A stretch of DNA of 64,000 nucleotides from Streptomyces sp. TS71-3 (lineage in GTDB: Bacteria > Actinomycetota > Actinomycetes > Streptomycetales > Streptomycetaceae): NCBI RefSeq assembly GCF_018327685.1, contig NZ_BNEL01000001.1, positions 4,092,001 through 4,156,000 of the forward strand. The letters are read 5' to 3'. The notes below the pieces were generated by a model that saw only the letters and a list, made by a program, of their open reading frames with translations, was not told the DNA's origin and did not search any database. Each line of letters opens with the position of its first letter. Within the stretch, counting starts at the first letter, position 1. This document shows, in pieces, positions 1 to 7,485 of this stretch. The translations under genes and the position numbers were made by a program.

Positions 1-2
1 GG

Positions 3-170
3 GAGGTCGAGCACGTCGCCAACGCCGTCATCGCCGTGATGGACGGCCTCCAGGTGCAGTGGCTGCTGGCGCCGGAGGCGGTGGACATGGCCGCGGCCAC
101 CGAGCGCGTCGTCTCGGCGCTGCTCGCCTCGCTGGCGCCGGAGCGGTTCGCCGCGGGGCTTCCCGAATAG
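3..170 (+). CDS. TetR-family regulator, C-terminal fragment (cut by window edge)
   Basis: The first 55 codons visible read in phase to a TAG stop. They end in a helix with the MDGLQVQWLL pattern followed by a short helix and tail. That pattern is typical of the last helices of the ligand-binding and dimerisation domain of TetR-type repressors. The helix-turn-helix and any ligand pocket lie outside the window, so neither the target nor the effector can be inferred. The family call rests on the C-terminal pattern alone. The gene runs towards the convergent operon that ends at 280. Confidence 0.6.
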   Translation, partial: EVEHVANAVIAVMDGLQVQWLLAPEAVDMAAATERVVSALLASLAPERFAAGLPE

Positions 171-279
171 CCCTCGCCGGCACTCTCGCCTGGCGGGCTA
201 CGAACCAGTCGTGGCCCGGCACCGGCGCGTGGCAGGCCGCGAACCGGGCGTGCGGGCGGAGTCCCCGGCGGTGGCTCGC

Positions 280-1350
280 TCACAGCGGCGTGCGCAACGC
301 GCTGCGCTCCGACCGCCAGAGGTCCAGGAGGTGTTCGGCCAGCCGGGTGTCCAGGTGGGTGGTGGCGTGGATGCCGAAGGCGATGTCCGGGGCCAGGTCG
401 GGCTCCTCCGCGAGCAGGCCGCCGAGCACGTCCCTGCGCACCACCTGCTCGTGCACCGCGTCGGCCTCCACGTGCTCGGTGTAGAAGTACTCGGCGGCCG
501 GCCCCGCGCCCGTGCGGCGCAGGGCGGCGGCCAGCCGCGCCGATGCCGGTGACGACGTCACCTCGACCGCCGCGAAGTGCCCGACGAGCGCGCCGCGGTG
601 GGCGCGGTGCAGCCCCAGCATCGACATCAGGTTGACGGGCGCGAGGGCCGCCGCGGGCGCCTGGTCCAGGTAGCGGCCGTACGCCGGGTCCAGGTCCAGG
701 TCGGTCATCAGCTCCGCGAACAGCTCCGCGTGCACCCCCTCGGGCCGCCCGCCGCCGAACTCGTCGTACTCGACCGCCACCATGGCGGCCTTGGCGCGGC
801 CGCGCAGCCGCGGGATCACCCAGGCGTGCGGATCGGCCTCCTTGAGGTGGTACAGCGAGCGCAGCGCGGCGTACTCGCGCAGCTGCCACAGCCGTCCCTG
901 GCGCCGAAGGAAGCGGCTGACGTCGGTGTCGGCGTCCTCGGCCGTCCCGGTGAGCAGCGTGTCCAGGGCGCCGGTGACGTCGGCGACCGGGCCGGTGGCG
1001 GCCCGCAGCTCCGCTTCGAAGCGCCGCTCCAGGGCCGCGCGCAGCTCCAGCAGGGCCGGGTCCCACTCCAGGTCGGGGTCGACGTCCGCGAAGCCCCGGT
1101 AGTGCAACTCGTAGAGGGCGTACAGCGCGAGGTGCAGGTCGTCGCCGTACGGGTCCGCCGCGCCGGCCTCCCGGGTACCGGGCAACCCGGCGCCGGCACG
1201 ACCGGGCGAGGCCAGCGCGGCGAGCACGGCACCGGACAGCTCGCCGCGGGGGCGGGGCAGGGCGGGCCCGCCGGGTGGGCCCGCGGTGCGTGACACGTAC
1301 CCGGGCGCCCGCACCGTCTCGCGCGATGCGGCCTGTGCCGAAGCGGTCAT
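280..1350 (-). CDS. Iron-containing redox enzyme, haem-oxygenase-like diiron oxidase family
   Basis: This 356-residue soluble protein is last in a three-gene overlapping operon. It looks all-alpha and carries the scattered carboxylate and histidine ligands of the haem-oxygenase-like diiron oxidase fold: LYELHYR near residue 80, YHLKEADPHAW, VEYDEFGGG, GLHRAHRGALVGHF, and a late TEHVEADAVHE helix. Known relatives are Fe-dependent oxidases and oxygenases such as UndA, BesC and the SznF central domain. The substrate here is unknown. The start was chosen because its ATG overlaps the TGA of the CDGSH gene upstream (ATGA) and an AGGAAGGG ribosome site precedes it. Coupling to an iron-sulfur protein suggests an electron or iron supply. 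That link is inferred. Confidence 0.75.
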   Translation of the reverse strand: MTASAQAASRETVRAPGYVSRTAGPPGGPALPRPRGELSGAVLAALASPGRAGAGLPGTREAGAADPYGDDLHLALYALYELHYRGFADVDPDLEWDPALLELRAALERRFEAELRAATGPVADVTGALDTLLTGTAEDADTDVSRFLRRQGRLWQLREYAALRSLYHLKEADPHAWVIPRLRGRAKAAMVAVEYDEFGGGRPEGVHAELFAELMTDLDLDPAYGRYLDQAPAAALAPVNLMSMLGLHRAHRGALVGHFAAVEVTSSPASARLAAALRRTGAGPAAEYFYTEHVEADAVHEQVVRRDVLGGLLAEEPDLAPDIAFGIHATTHLDTRLAEHLLDLWRSERSALRTPL

Positions 1351-1949
1351 GGTCCGTTTCCCTTCCTGTCCTCGGCCTGGTTCGTGTCGTCGGTGTGGTT
1401 CGTGTTCGGGGCCTGGTTCGTGTCGTCGGTGTGGTTCGTGTTCGGGGCCTGGTTCGTGTCTTCGGTGTGGTTCGTGTTCGCGGCCTGGTTCGTGTTCTCG
1501 GTGCGGTCCGCGTGCTTGGCCCGGTTCGTGTGCTCGGCCCGGTTCCTCCTCTCGGTGCGGTCCGCGTTCTCGGCGCGGTCCGCGTTCTCCGCCCCGTCCG
1601 CGTTCTCGGCCGGATCCGTCCGGTCGGCCCGGTGCGGTGGGGAACGGTCCGGTGGTCGTGAGGCGTTGCGTGCCGGGTCGTCGCGTGCCGGGCGGGGCGG
1701 CTGCCTTCGGTGGCTCGTGTCGCACCACGGCGGCGTCGCGGTGCGCCGGCAGGTGCAGAGGGCGACGGTGAACCGGTCCGAGGCCGCCACCGTGCCGTCG
1801 TCCATCCGCACCTCGACGGGGCCCGGCACCAGAAGGGGACCCTCCTCGCTGAGCGTGACCCGGCAGGGGTCCCGGCGGTCCCGGCCGGGGAAGCGGCCGG
1901 GGTCCCGCCCAGGGGAGTGGCCGGGCCCGCGGTCAGGGGAGTTCGGCAC
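1347..1949 (-). CDS. CDGSH-type iron-sulfur protein with tandem-repeat tail
   Basis: The first ~75 residues form a compact CDGSH (mitoNEET-type) domain. The cluster-binding motif CTCRRTATPPWCDTSH supplies the three Cys and one His expected for a 2Fe-2S cluster. Such bacterial domains are normally the whole protein. Here ~120 further residues follow, rich in Asn, Thr, Asp, Gln and Arg and built on a 12-residue period (NTNHTDDTNQAP and decayed variants). GTG at 1949 gives a typical small-CDGSH N-terminus and overlaps the methyltransferase upstream by 17 bp. The stop overlaps the next gene by 4 bp, so translation is probably coupled. The domain call is firm. The function of the tail is unknown. 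Confidence 0.8.
   Translation of the reverse strand: MPNSPDRGPGHSPGRDPGRFPGRDRRDPCRVTLSEEGPLLVPGPVEVRMDDGTVAASDRFTVALCTCRRTATPPWCDTSHRRQPPRPARDDPARNASRPPDRSPPHRADRTDPAENADGAENADRAENADRTERRNRAEHTNRAKHADRTENTNQAANTNHTEDTNQAPNTNHTDDTNQAPNTNHTDDTNQAEDRKGNGP
1381..1524. repeat. 36-bp in-frame tandem repeat inside the CDGSH gene
   Basis: Units at 1381-1416 and 1417-1452 are identical. The unit at 1453-1488 differs at two bases and 1489-1524 is clearly decayed. Further half-units of 18 bp continue to about 1600. Each unit encodes 12 residues, so length changes keep the frame. The two perfect copies imply recent expansion or gene conversion. Confidence 0.9.
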
Positions 1950-2625
1950 GGATGACCACCAGCTCCTCGTGTCGGTCCTGGACGGTGAGCAGGCCCCGGG
2001 CGCGCAGCCACGGCAGCCGGGCGCGCAGCACCGGCCCGAACGGGATCCACCGGCGGTCGCAGACCGTGCCCGGCAGCCCCGCGCGTGCCAGCCTCCGCAG
2101 CGTGTCCTCGACGCCGCAGAGCCCGGACTGCACCATCAGCAGCGCCCCGTGCGGCCGCAGCACCTCGCCGGCGCCGTCGCAGAGCCGGTCCAGGACGTCC
2201 CGGCCGTCGGTGCCGGCCTCCCATGCCGGGTTGCGGTCGCGCGGACCCGTGGCCTCAGGCGTCGGCACGTACGGCGGATTGCACACCACCAAGTCGAAGG
2301 AGCTGCCCAGGACCGGCGTGAACAGATCGCCCCGGTGCACCGCGATCCGCCGCCGCGCGCGCAGCGCGTTCAGCCGCGCCGTCAGCACGGCGCGGTGCCC
2401 GACGTCCACCGCGGTGACCCGCGCCCCCTGCCGCGCCGCGTGCAGCGCGAGCGCACCGGAGCCGGTGCCCACGTCGAGCACGTCGGCACCCGCCGGCAGC
2501 CTCTCCCGCGTCAGGGCCTCGGCCAGCAGGAACGTGTCGTCTCCCGGCGCGTACACACCGGGCGGGACCAGCGGTGACCCCAGGCCGCCCGGCCTGGCCG
2601 GGGGCCGTCCGGAAGCGGTCGTCAT
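1933..2625 (-). CDS. HemK2/MTQ2-type N5-glutamine or SAM-dependent methyltransferase
   Basis: This 230-residue class I methyltransferase has motif I VLDVGTGSGALAL near residue 55 and the catalytic NPPYVPTPE motif near residue 120. NPPY is the hallmark of enzymes methylating amide or amino nitrogens (HemK/PrmC and MTQ2). The PrmC N-terminal domain is absent, so it resembles the short HemK2-type proteins. The ATG at 2625 was chosen because GGAGG lies five bases upstream; the longer upstream reading lacks such a site. It is first of three overlapping genes with the CDGSH protein and the diiron oxidase-like protein. The substrate is not visible from sequence. Confidence 0.8.
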   Translation of the reverse strand: MTTASGRPPARPGGLGSPLVPPGVYAPGDDTFLLAEALTRERLPAGADVLDVGTGSGALALHAARQGARVTAVDVGHRAVLTARLNALRARRRIAVHRGDLFTPVLGSSFDLVVCNPPYVPTPEATGPRDRNPAWEAGTDGRDVLDRLCDGAGEVLRPHGALLMVQSGLCGVEDTLRRLARAGLPGTVCDRRWIPFGPVLRARLPWLRARGLLTVQDRHEELVVIRAELP

Positions 2626-3082
2626 GGAAACCTCCGCGCTACGGCTCCCACCAGGGCGCCGCGCCGGGGCCCGGGGCACCCGTCGGATCCTGGGGCCGGG
2701 TCCGCCCGTGGCACGACGGCGGGAGCGGAATACCGGCCACGCGTACCCCGTACGGCGCTTTCACACGGAAACGCAGGGCAGGGCCCATGTTCGACCCGGA
2801 ACGGGCCCGGGTCCGACCCGGACATGCATGAGCGGCGCCCCGCCGGATACTCGCCCCGGATTCCGGTGCCGATCGAACCGACGCCGGCACTGACTGCATA
2901 CAGGCGCCGGCATCGACGGAACGACACCGGCACCGACCGAGCACAGACGCCGAAGCCGACCGAGCACAGACGCCGAAGCCGACCGGACAGACCCAGACCC
3001 GGGCACCCCTCCGCGGGCGCCGATCGGACAGCCCCCGGGCACCGGTCGGACAGCCCCCGCCGCCGACCGAAAAGAGGACGCC
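2626..3082. other. Divergent intergenic region with short tandem repeats
   Basis: These 457 bp separate the methyltransferase operon (leftward) from the FAD/Rieske gene (rightward) and should contain both promoters. A 23-bp unit is repeated exactly at 2935-2957 and 2958-2980. A shorter CGGACAGCCCCCG element also recurs near 3020-3055. No convincing small gene was seen. Confidence 0.6.
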
Positions 3083-4669
3083 ATGACGAGCCCGCCGCGA
3101 CTCCCCGGTGCGCCGGTGTCGCTCTGGATGGAGCGGGAGCTCTCGGAGCGCCACCCACCGTTGCGCACCACCACGGAGGCCGACGTGGCCGTGCTCGGCG
3201 GAGGCATGGCCGGGCTGTGCACCGCCTGGGAGATGGCACGCACCGGCCGCTCCGTCGTGCTCGTGGAGGCCGGCGGGCTGGCGGCGGGCGTGACGGGGAA
3301 CACCACGGCGAAGCTCTCCGCCCTGCAAGGGTTCACCTACCACCGGCTGCGCGCCGCGGCCGGGGCCACCGCCGCCCGCAGGTACGCCACGTCGCAGAGC
3401 CAGGCCGTGGCGCAGGTGGGCGAGGTGAGCGCGGAACTCGGCATCGACTGCCAGTGGGAACGCGCCGACGCCGTCACCTACGCCACCCGCCCCGAGGGCG
3501 CCGAGGAGCTGCGCGCGGAGGCGGAGGCCGCGCAGGACGCCGGGCTCGACGCCGAGTTCGTGACGGCGACCGCGCTGCCGTTCCCCGTGAGCGGCGCGGT
3601 GCGGCTGCCGGACCAGGCGCAGTTCCACCCGCGGGCGTTCCTGGACGGCCTCGCCCGCGACCTCGTCGCCCGCGGTGGCCGGATCTTCGAGGACACCCGG
3701 GCCACCGCGCTGCACGAGGGCTCGCCCTGCCGGGTCACCACAGCCGGCGGCGCCGAGGTCGTCGCCCGGGACGTCGTGGTGGCCACCCACTACCCGATCT
3801 TCGACCGCGCCCTGCTCTTCGCGCGCATGGCGCCGCACCGCGAACTCGTCGTCGCGGGGCGCCTTCCGAGCGACGACGCGCCGGGAGGCATGTACCTGAC
3901 GCCGGAGGACGCCACGCGCTCGCTGCGCACCGCCCCGTACGGCGCCGAGCACCGGATGCTCATCGCCACCGGCGAGAAGTTCGTGCCGGGCACCGGCGGG
4001 GTCGAGGAGCGGTACCGGCGGCTCGCGGCGTGGATGCTGGAGCACTTCCCCGCCGCCGAGGTGCGCTACCGCTGGGCGGCGCAGGACAACTGGACGACGG
4101 ACGGTGTGCCCTTCATCGGGCCGCTGCACCCGGCGGCACGGCACGTGTACGTCGCCACCGGCTTCGGCGGCTGGGGACTGAGCGGTGGGATGGCGGCCGG
4201 ACGGCTGCTCAGGTCGCTGGTGGAGGGCGAGGGCCTGCCGTGGGCCGGCCTCTACGACCCCCGCCGGCTGCACCTGCCGCGCGAGGGCCGCGCCCTGGTG
4301 GAGCGGGGGGCCGACACGGCCAGGTACTTCGTGGGCGACCGGCTGCCGGGCCGCGCCGAACCCACGGCGGACGGCATCGCCCGCGGGCAGGGCGCCGTGG
4401 TGCGCAGCGGCGCCCGGCACCTCGCCGTGTACCGGGACGAGGACGGAGGCGAGCACGCCCTGTCCGCGCGCTGCACGCACCTGGGCTGCCTGGTGCGGTT
4501 CAACGACGCCGAACGGACCTGGGAGTGCCCCTGCCACGGTTCGCGGTTCGGCACGGACGGGGAGGTGCTCCAGGGACCGGCGGTGCACCCCCTGAAGCGG
4601 GCGGAGACCTCGCACACGGCCCCGGCCGGTGAAGGAACCCACCAGGAGCCCGGCGACGGGTCCGGGTGA
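3083..4669 (+). CDS. FAD-dependent oxidoreductase with C-terminal Rieske 2Fe-2S domain
   Basis: The 528-residue protein starts with a DAO-type FAD domain: dinucleotide-binding motif VLGGGMAGLCTAWE near residue 38, followed by the acidic end of the second strand at VLVEAG. A late FAD motif, TGFGGWGLSGGMAAG, lies near 360. The last ~100 residues are a Rieske domain with CTHLGC and CPCHGS, giving the Cys2-His2 cluster ligands. This FAD-plus-Rieske architecture is common in actinobacteria as a putative amine or amino-acid oxidoreductase, with electrons passing between flavin and cluster. The start is supported by AGAGGA eight bases upstream. No signal peptide is seen, so it should be cytosolic. 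The substrate is unknown. Confidence 0.88.
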   Translation: MTSPPRLPGAPVSLWMERELSERHPPLRTTTEADVAVLGGGMAGLCTAWEMARTGRSVVLVEAGGLAAGVTGNTTAKLSALQGFTYHRLRAAAGATAARRYATSQSQAVAQVGEVSAELGIDCQWERADAVTYATRPEGAEELRAEAEAAQDAGLDAEFVTATALPFPVSGAVRLPDQAQFHPRAFLDGLARDLVARGGRIFEDTRATALHEGSPCRVTTAGGAEVVARDVVVATHYPIFDRALLFARMAPHRELVVAGRLPSDDAPGGMYLTPEDATRSLRTAPYGAEHRMLIATGEKFVPGTGGVEERYRRLAAWMLEHFPAAEVRYRWAAQDNWTTDGVPFIGPLHPAARHVYVATGFGGWGLSGGMAAGRLLRSLVEGEGLPWAGLYDPRRLHLPREGRALVERGADTARYFVGDRLPGRAEPTADGIARGQGAVVRSGARHLAVYRDEDGGEHALSARCTHLGCLVRFNDAERTWECPCHGSRFGTDGEVLQGPAVHPLKRAETSHTAPAGEGTHQEPGDGSG

Positions 4670-4827
4670 GGCGACGGGTCCTGTGAGGCGACGGGTTCGC
4701 GTGGGTGCACGCGTCCACGCCCGCGTCCGCGTCCACGCCCGCGTCCGCGTGCACCGGGCGTCTCACCCGTGTCGCGGCGCGGGCGCCTCGGGCGGCCCAT
4801 CCTGACCGCCCCGACGAACGCGCGGCG

Positions 4828-5286
4828 TCAGCCGACGGCGACCGGCTCCCACTGCTGGCCGCCGGAGCCGGGGACCTCCCGCGACTGCTGGACGGCGGCA
4901 CCGTCCCCCGCGTCCTCGGCCACGGTGAGCAGCAGGCCCGAGCCGGCGTTGACCAGGGCGAACCGCCCGGCCTCGCCGCGGGGCTCGAACCGCCACCGCT
5001 GGGCGTCGCTGTGGGTGCCTTCCCACACCTGGACGGCGGCACCGCCCTCGCGGCTGCCGCCGACGACGTCGAGGAACTTCTCCGCGTCGGGACGCCGCAG
5101 GGTGTACGTGGCGAGGGCCGGGTCGAACGCCACCGTCCACTGCTGGCCGGGGCTGCCCTGCGGGCCGAGCCTCTCCCACACGGACACGGGGGCGCCGTTG
5201 TCCCACCCGCCGCCAGGCACGTCGAGGACCTTCCGGGAGGCGGCGTGCACCAGAACGTACAGCCCGTCCGGGATCGGTCGGTTCAT
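4828..5286 (-). CDS. RICIN-type beta-trefoil lectin domain protein
   Basis: The 152-residue protein is essentially one beta-trefoil. Three repeats each end in the Q-x-W type motif: GQQWTV near 48, AQRWRF near 94 and GQQWEP near 146. Each repeat also has the LDV or FLDV strand of RICIN domains (Pfam RicinB_lectin_2-like). It has no signal peptide, transmembrane segment or fused catalytic domain, which is unusual because actinobacterial trefoils usually decorate secreted glycosidases. The start ATG is preceded by GAAGAGG. It lies divergent to gas-vesicle cluster 1 and convergent with the Rieske oxidoreductase. Sugar binding is a family property and is not proven here. Confidence 0.8.
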   Translation of the reverse strand: MNRPIPDGLYVLVHAASRKVLDVPGGGWDNGAPVSVWERLGPQGSPGQQWTVAFDPALATYTLRRPDAEKFLDVVGGSREGGAAVQVWEGTHSDAQRWRFEPRGEAGRFALVNAGSGLLLTVAEDAGDGAAVQQSREVPGSGGQQWEPVAVG

Positions 5287-5616
5287 GGGCGGGCCCTCTT
5301 CCTGTCCCGGAATCTGGGTCGACGGGTGAGGTGGCGCGTCACGGGAGCGTCGCGGACCATGGCGGGCGCCACAGGGGAAAGCGGTGCGAACCGTGCCGTG
5401 CGGGCACGGCCGGCAGATCGAACTGTACGCGACACGGCGGGGCCCGTACCGGGCAGGGCACGCCGCATCCGCGGCCCTCGCGCGCACCCCGACGGGCAGG
5501 GGACGCTCACGGCGAGCGCCCGCCGGTTCACCCGCCGTGTCACGGGTTCGGCCATCCGTTCGCCCTGAAGGTTTGCCCGCGGCATCCCGGGTCACCCGGA
5601 CCCGCGAGGTGGTGCC
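5287..5616. other. Divergent promoter region between lectin and gvpO1
   Basis: This stretch of 330 bp separates the leftward lectin gene from gas-vesicle cluster 1. No small gene is convincing. The only clear signal is the SigB-like promoter near its right end, listed separately. Confidence 0.5.
5571..5594 (+). promoter_or_regulatory. Candidate SigB-type promoter of gas-vesicle cluster 1
   Basis: GTTT at 5571-5574 is followed after exactly 14 bases by GGGTCA at 5589-5594. The published consensus for the Streptomyces general-stress factor SigB and its relatives is GTTT-N14-16-GGGTA(C/T). The elements sit 22 bases before the gvpO1 ATG, giving a short leader that still contains a GAGGTGG ribosome site. 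Only the -10 deviates, by one base. Confidence 0.55.
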
Positions 5617-5982
5617 ATGCCTGACAGCAAGCACCACGGCACGACCCGAGAAGAGAACAGCAGCGACGTGACAGACGTGACAGACGGGCAACGGTCCGGA
5701 AGCGGTGCGAAGAGGCGTCCGGGTCTGATGCGGATCCAGCGGAGCGCGCGCACGCAGCTCGCCGAGCTGACCGGCATGACCGTCGAGTCCATGACCTCCG
5801 CCCAGCGCTCCGGCGATGGCTGGACGCTTGAGCTGGAGGTGCCGGAACTGGCCAGGGCGCCGGACACGGTGAGCCTGCTCGGCGGCCACGAGGTCCTGCC
5901 GGACGAGGAAGGCGAGCTCACCGGCCACCGCCGCGTCCGCGGTTACGAGCGTGGCCGGGCCGATCCGCACCAGCGCGGCTGA
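5617..5982 (+). CDS. gvpO: Gas vesicle protein GvpO (cluster 1 copy)
   Basis: The 121-residue protein has an acidic, polar N-terminus of ~40 residues and then the GvpO core. The core runs from the AEL-TGM-VESMTSAQRSGDGW segment to the typical end VSLLGGHEVLPDEEGEL...RRVRGYERGR. GvpO is a small soluble protein that opens Streptomyces gas-vesicle clusters; in haloarchaea it is needed for vesicle formation. The paralogue at 51806 aligns through the same DGW-T-E-V-ELERVPDTVSLM core. Here the next gene should be gvpA, but only a fragment of it remains. A SigB-like promoter lies just upstream. Confidence 0.88.
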   Translation: MPDSKHHGTTREENSSDVTDVTDGQRSGSGAKRRPGLMRIQRSARTQLAELTGMTVESMTSAQRSGDGWTLELEVPELARAPDTVSLLGGHEVLPDEEGELTGHRRVRGYERGRADPHQRG

Positions 5983-6107
5983 ACCGCGGCCGAGCCGGCG
6001 ATCACGGGTCCCGGGCACGTCCGCAGCGCGCCGGAGCGGCCGGGAGCACACCGCCGGTGGACCACACCCGGCGCGGCACCGCGGACCGGAGCCACGCGCA
6101 CACACGG

Positions 6108-6305
6108 GTGGGCGAGGTCACCGAGTCCGGTGCGCGCGGCAAGTCCAAGGGCGCTCTGTCCGGCGCGGCAGGAACGATTCCCAGCCCTTCCGGCAGGGCC
6201 GGGACGAGGACGACGACGGATCCGGGCGACGCCGGCCCGCACCCCGCAGGAAGGCGGCCGGCGCCTCAAAGGTCCCGGACGTCCGGGACGCACGACGAGG
6301 ACTGA
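6108..6305 (+). pseudogene. gvpA: gvpA remnant: shell core deleted and tail frameshifted
   Basis: Between gvpO1 and gvpF1, where gvpA is expected, only the C-terminal tail of a GvpA survives. One frame reads [19 protein letters not shown] and matches [19 protein letters not shown] in the intact GvpA at 52193. The match then continues in another frame as NDSQPFRQGRDED, equivalent to [11 protein letters not shown], so a frameshift has occurred. The entire hydrophobic PF00741 core (about 80 residues, [18 protein letters not shown] onwards in cluster 2) is absent. Only 125 bp lie between gvpO1 and the remnant, so the core was deleted and has not merely diverged. Cluster 1 therefore has no shell protein of its own. 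Confidence 0.85.
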
Positions 6306-6325
6306 ACGGAGAGGGGTGAACGGAG

Positions 6326-7105
6326 ATGAGCACGTACGTCTACGGCATCGCCGGCCGCTCCCACCCCGGCCTGCCCGACGGCATCACGGGCGTCGGAGAA
6401 CCGGCGCGCCCGGTGCGCACCGTCGTCCAGAGCGGCCTCACCGCGGTGGTCAGCGACGCCCCCGAGGGGCTGCGCCCCAAGCGCCGCGACCTGATGGCCC
6501 ACCAGCGCGTGCTGTACCGGGCGGAGGAGGACGGCCCGGTGCTGCCGATGCGGTTCGGCAGCGTCGCGCCCGACGACGCTTCGGTGCGGGGCGTGCTCGC
6601 CGAGCGCGGTGAGCACTTTCACGAACGTCTGGAGTCGCTGGCCGGCAAGGTCGAGTACAACGTGAAGGCCACCCACCGCGAGGACGCGGTGCTGCGGTAC
6701 GTGATGGCGCGGCGCCCGGACATCAGGGACCTCAGCGACGCCAACAACGCGGCCGGCGGCGGCAACTACCGGCAGCGGCTGGAACTCGGCGAGCTGGTGG
6801 TGGCCGCCGTCCAGGCGCAGCAGGCCGAGGACGCCGAGCTGGTGTACCGGACGCTGGAGCAGGTGACGGCATCGGTGACGGCCGGCCCCGAGGCCGCGTC
6901 CTGGGTGGCGAACGTGTCCTTCCTGGTGGAGCGGAAGGGGACCGGCGCCTTCACCGAGGCCGTCGACCGGCTGCGCGCCGACCGGCCGCACCTGGACCTG
7001 CGCCTCAACGGCCCGCTGCCGCCCTACAGCTTCGTCGAGCCGGGACCCGCGCGGCCCGCGGTGCCGGGCACCTCCACCGGATCCACGGGCCGGATCGCGG
7101 AGTGA
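6326..7105 (+). CDS. gvpF: Gas vesicle protein GvpF/GvpL family (cluster 1 copy)
   Basis: The 259-residue protein begins MSTYVYGIAG and has the GvpF/L hallmarks: TAVVSDAPEGLRPKRRDL near residue 45, the VLPMRFGSV segment near 73, and PPYSFV close to the end. GvpF is a two-domain accessory protein thought to sit at the gas-facing side or to nucleate assembly through contact with GvpA. It aligns along its length with the cluster 2 copy at 52625. It follows the broken gvpA and is 4 bp from gvpG, so it is likely co-transcribed. The reading frame is intact and keeps normal actinobacterial codon bias, which suggests it is still selected. Confidence 0.9.
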   Translation: MSTYVYGIAGRSHPGLPDGITGVGEPARPVRTVVQSGLTAVVSDAPEGLRPKRRDLMAHQRVLYRAEEDGPVLPMRFGSVAPDDASVRGVLAERGEHFHERLESLAGKVEYNVKATHREDAVLRYVMARRPDIRDLSDANNAAGGGNYRQRLELGELVVAAVQAQQAEDAELVYRTLEQVTASVTAGPEAASWVANVSFLVERKGTGAFTEAVDRLRADRPHLDLRLNGPLPPYSFVEPGPARPAVPGTSTGSTGRIAE

Positions 7106-7109
7106 CGCC

Positions 7110-7478
7110 ATGGAACTGCTCGGCGAGATGCTGCCGCTCCCGCTCGCCCCGGTGCGCGGCAGCGCCCGGGTGACACGGCAGGTGGCGGCCGAGGCCGAGC
7201 GCCGGTACGACGACCCGGCGGCCGTCGTCGCCGAGCCGGGGCGGCTGGAGGCGCGGCCGGCGGCCGGCGAGCTGGACGAGGCGGAATCCGACCGTCTGGA
7301 GGACGAGCTGCTCGACCGGCTGGAGCGCTCCCGCGGTGGCACCGGCGGGGTGCTGTGGGGCGGTGGCCCCGGTGCCCGGCAGCCCTCGACGGCCGCACGG
7401 CAGCCAGGGCCGACATGGCAGGCAGGAGAGGCGCCACCACGGACGGAGGCGGCTCCACGACAGGTGGAAGGCGGTTGA
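7110..7478 (+). CDS. gvpG: Gas vesicle protein GvpG (cluster 1 copy, extended tail)
   Basis: Residues 1-75 are GvpG-like. There is an N-terminal LPLAPVRG-ARVTRQVA-EAERRYDDP segment, then the acidic amphipathic helix with LDEAESDRLEDELLDRLER. The cluster 2 GvpG (87 residues) shows the same blocks: TAEEFDLREDELLDRLEW. This copy is 122 residues because ~45 Gly-, Pro- and Ala-rich residues follow the last helix; they look disordered. GvpG is a small accessory protein implicated with GvpF/L in nucleating vesicles. The start is 4 bp after gvpF1. Confidence 0.82.
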   Translation: MELLGEMLPLPLAPVRGSARVTRQVAAEAERRYDDPAAVVAEPGRLEARPAAGELDEAESDRLEDELLDRLERSRGGTGGVLWGGGPGARQPSTAARQPGPTWQAGEAPPRTEAAPRQVEGG

Positions 7479-7485
7479 GGACACG

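Noticed and set aside
5283..5585. Separate gene upstream of the lectin on the minus strand
   Set aside because: It lacks a domain, overlaps the divergent promoter region and has Arg/Pro-rich noise composition.
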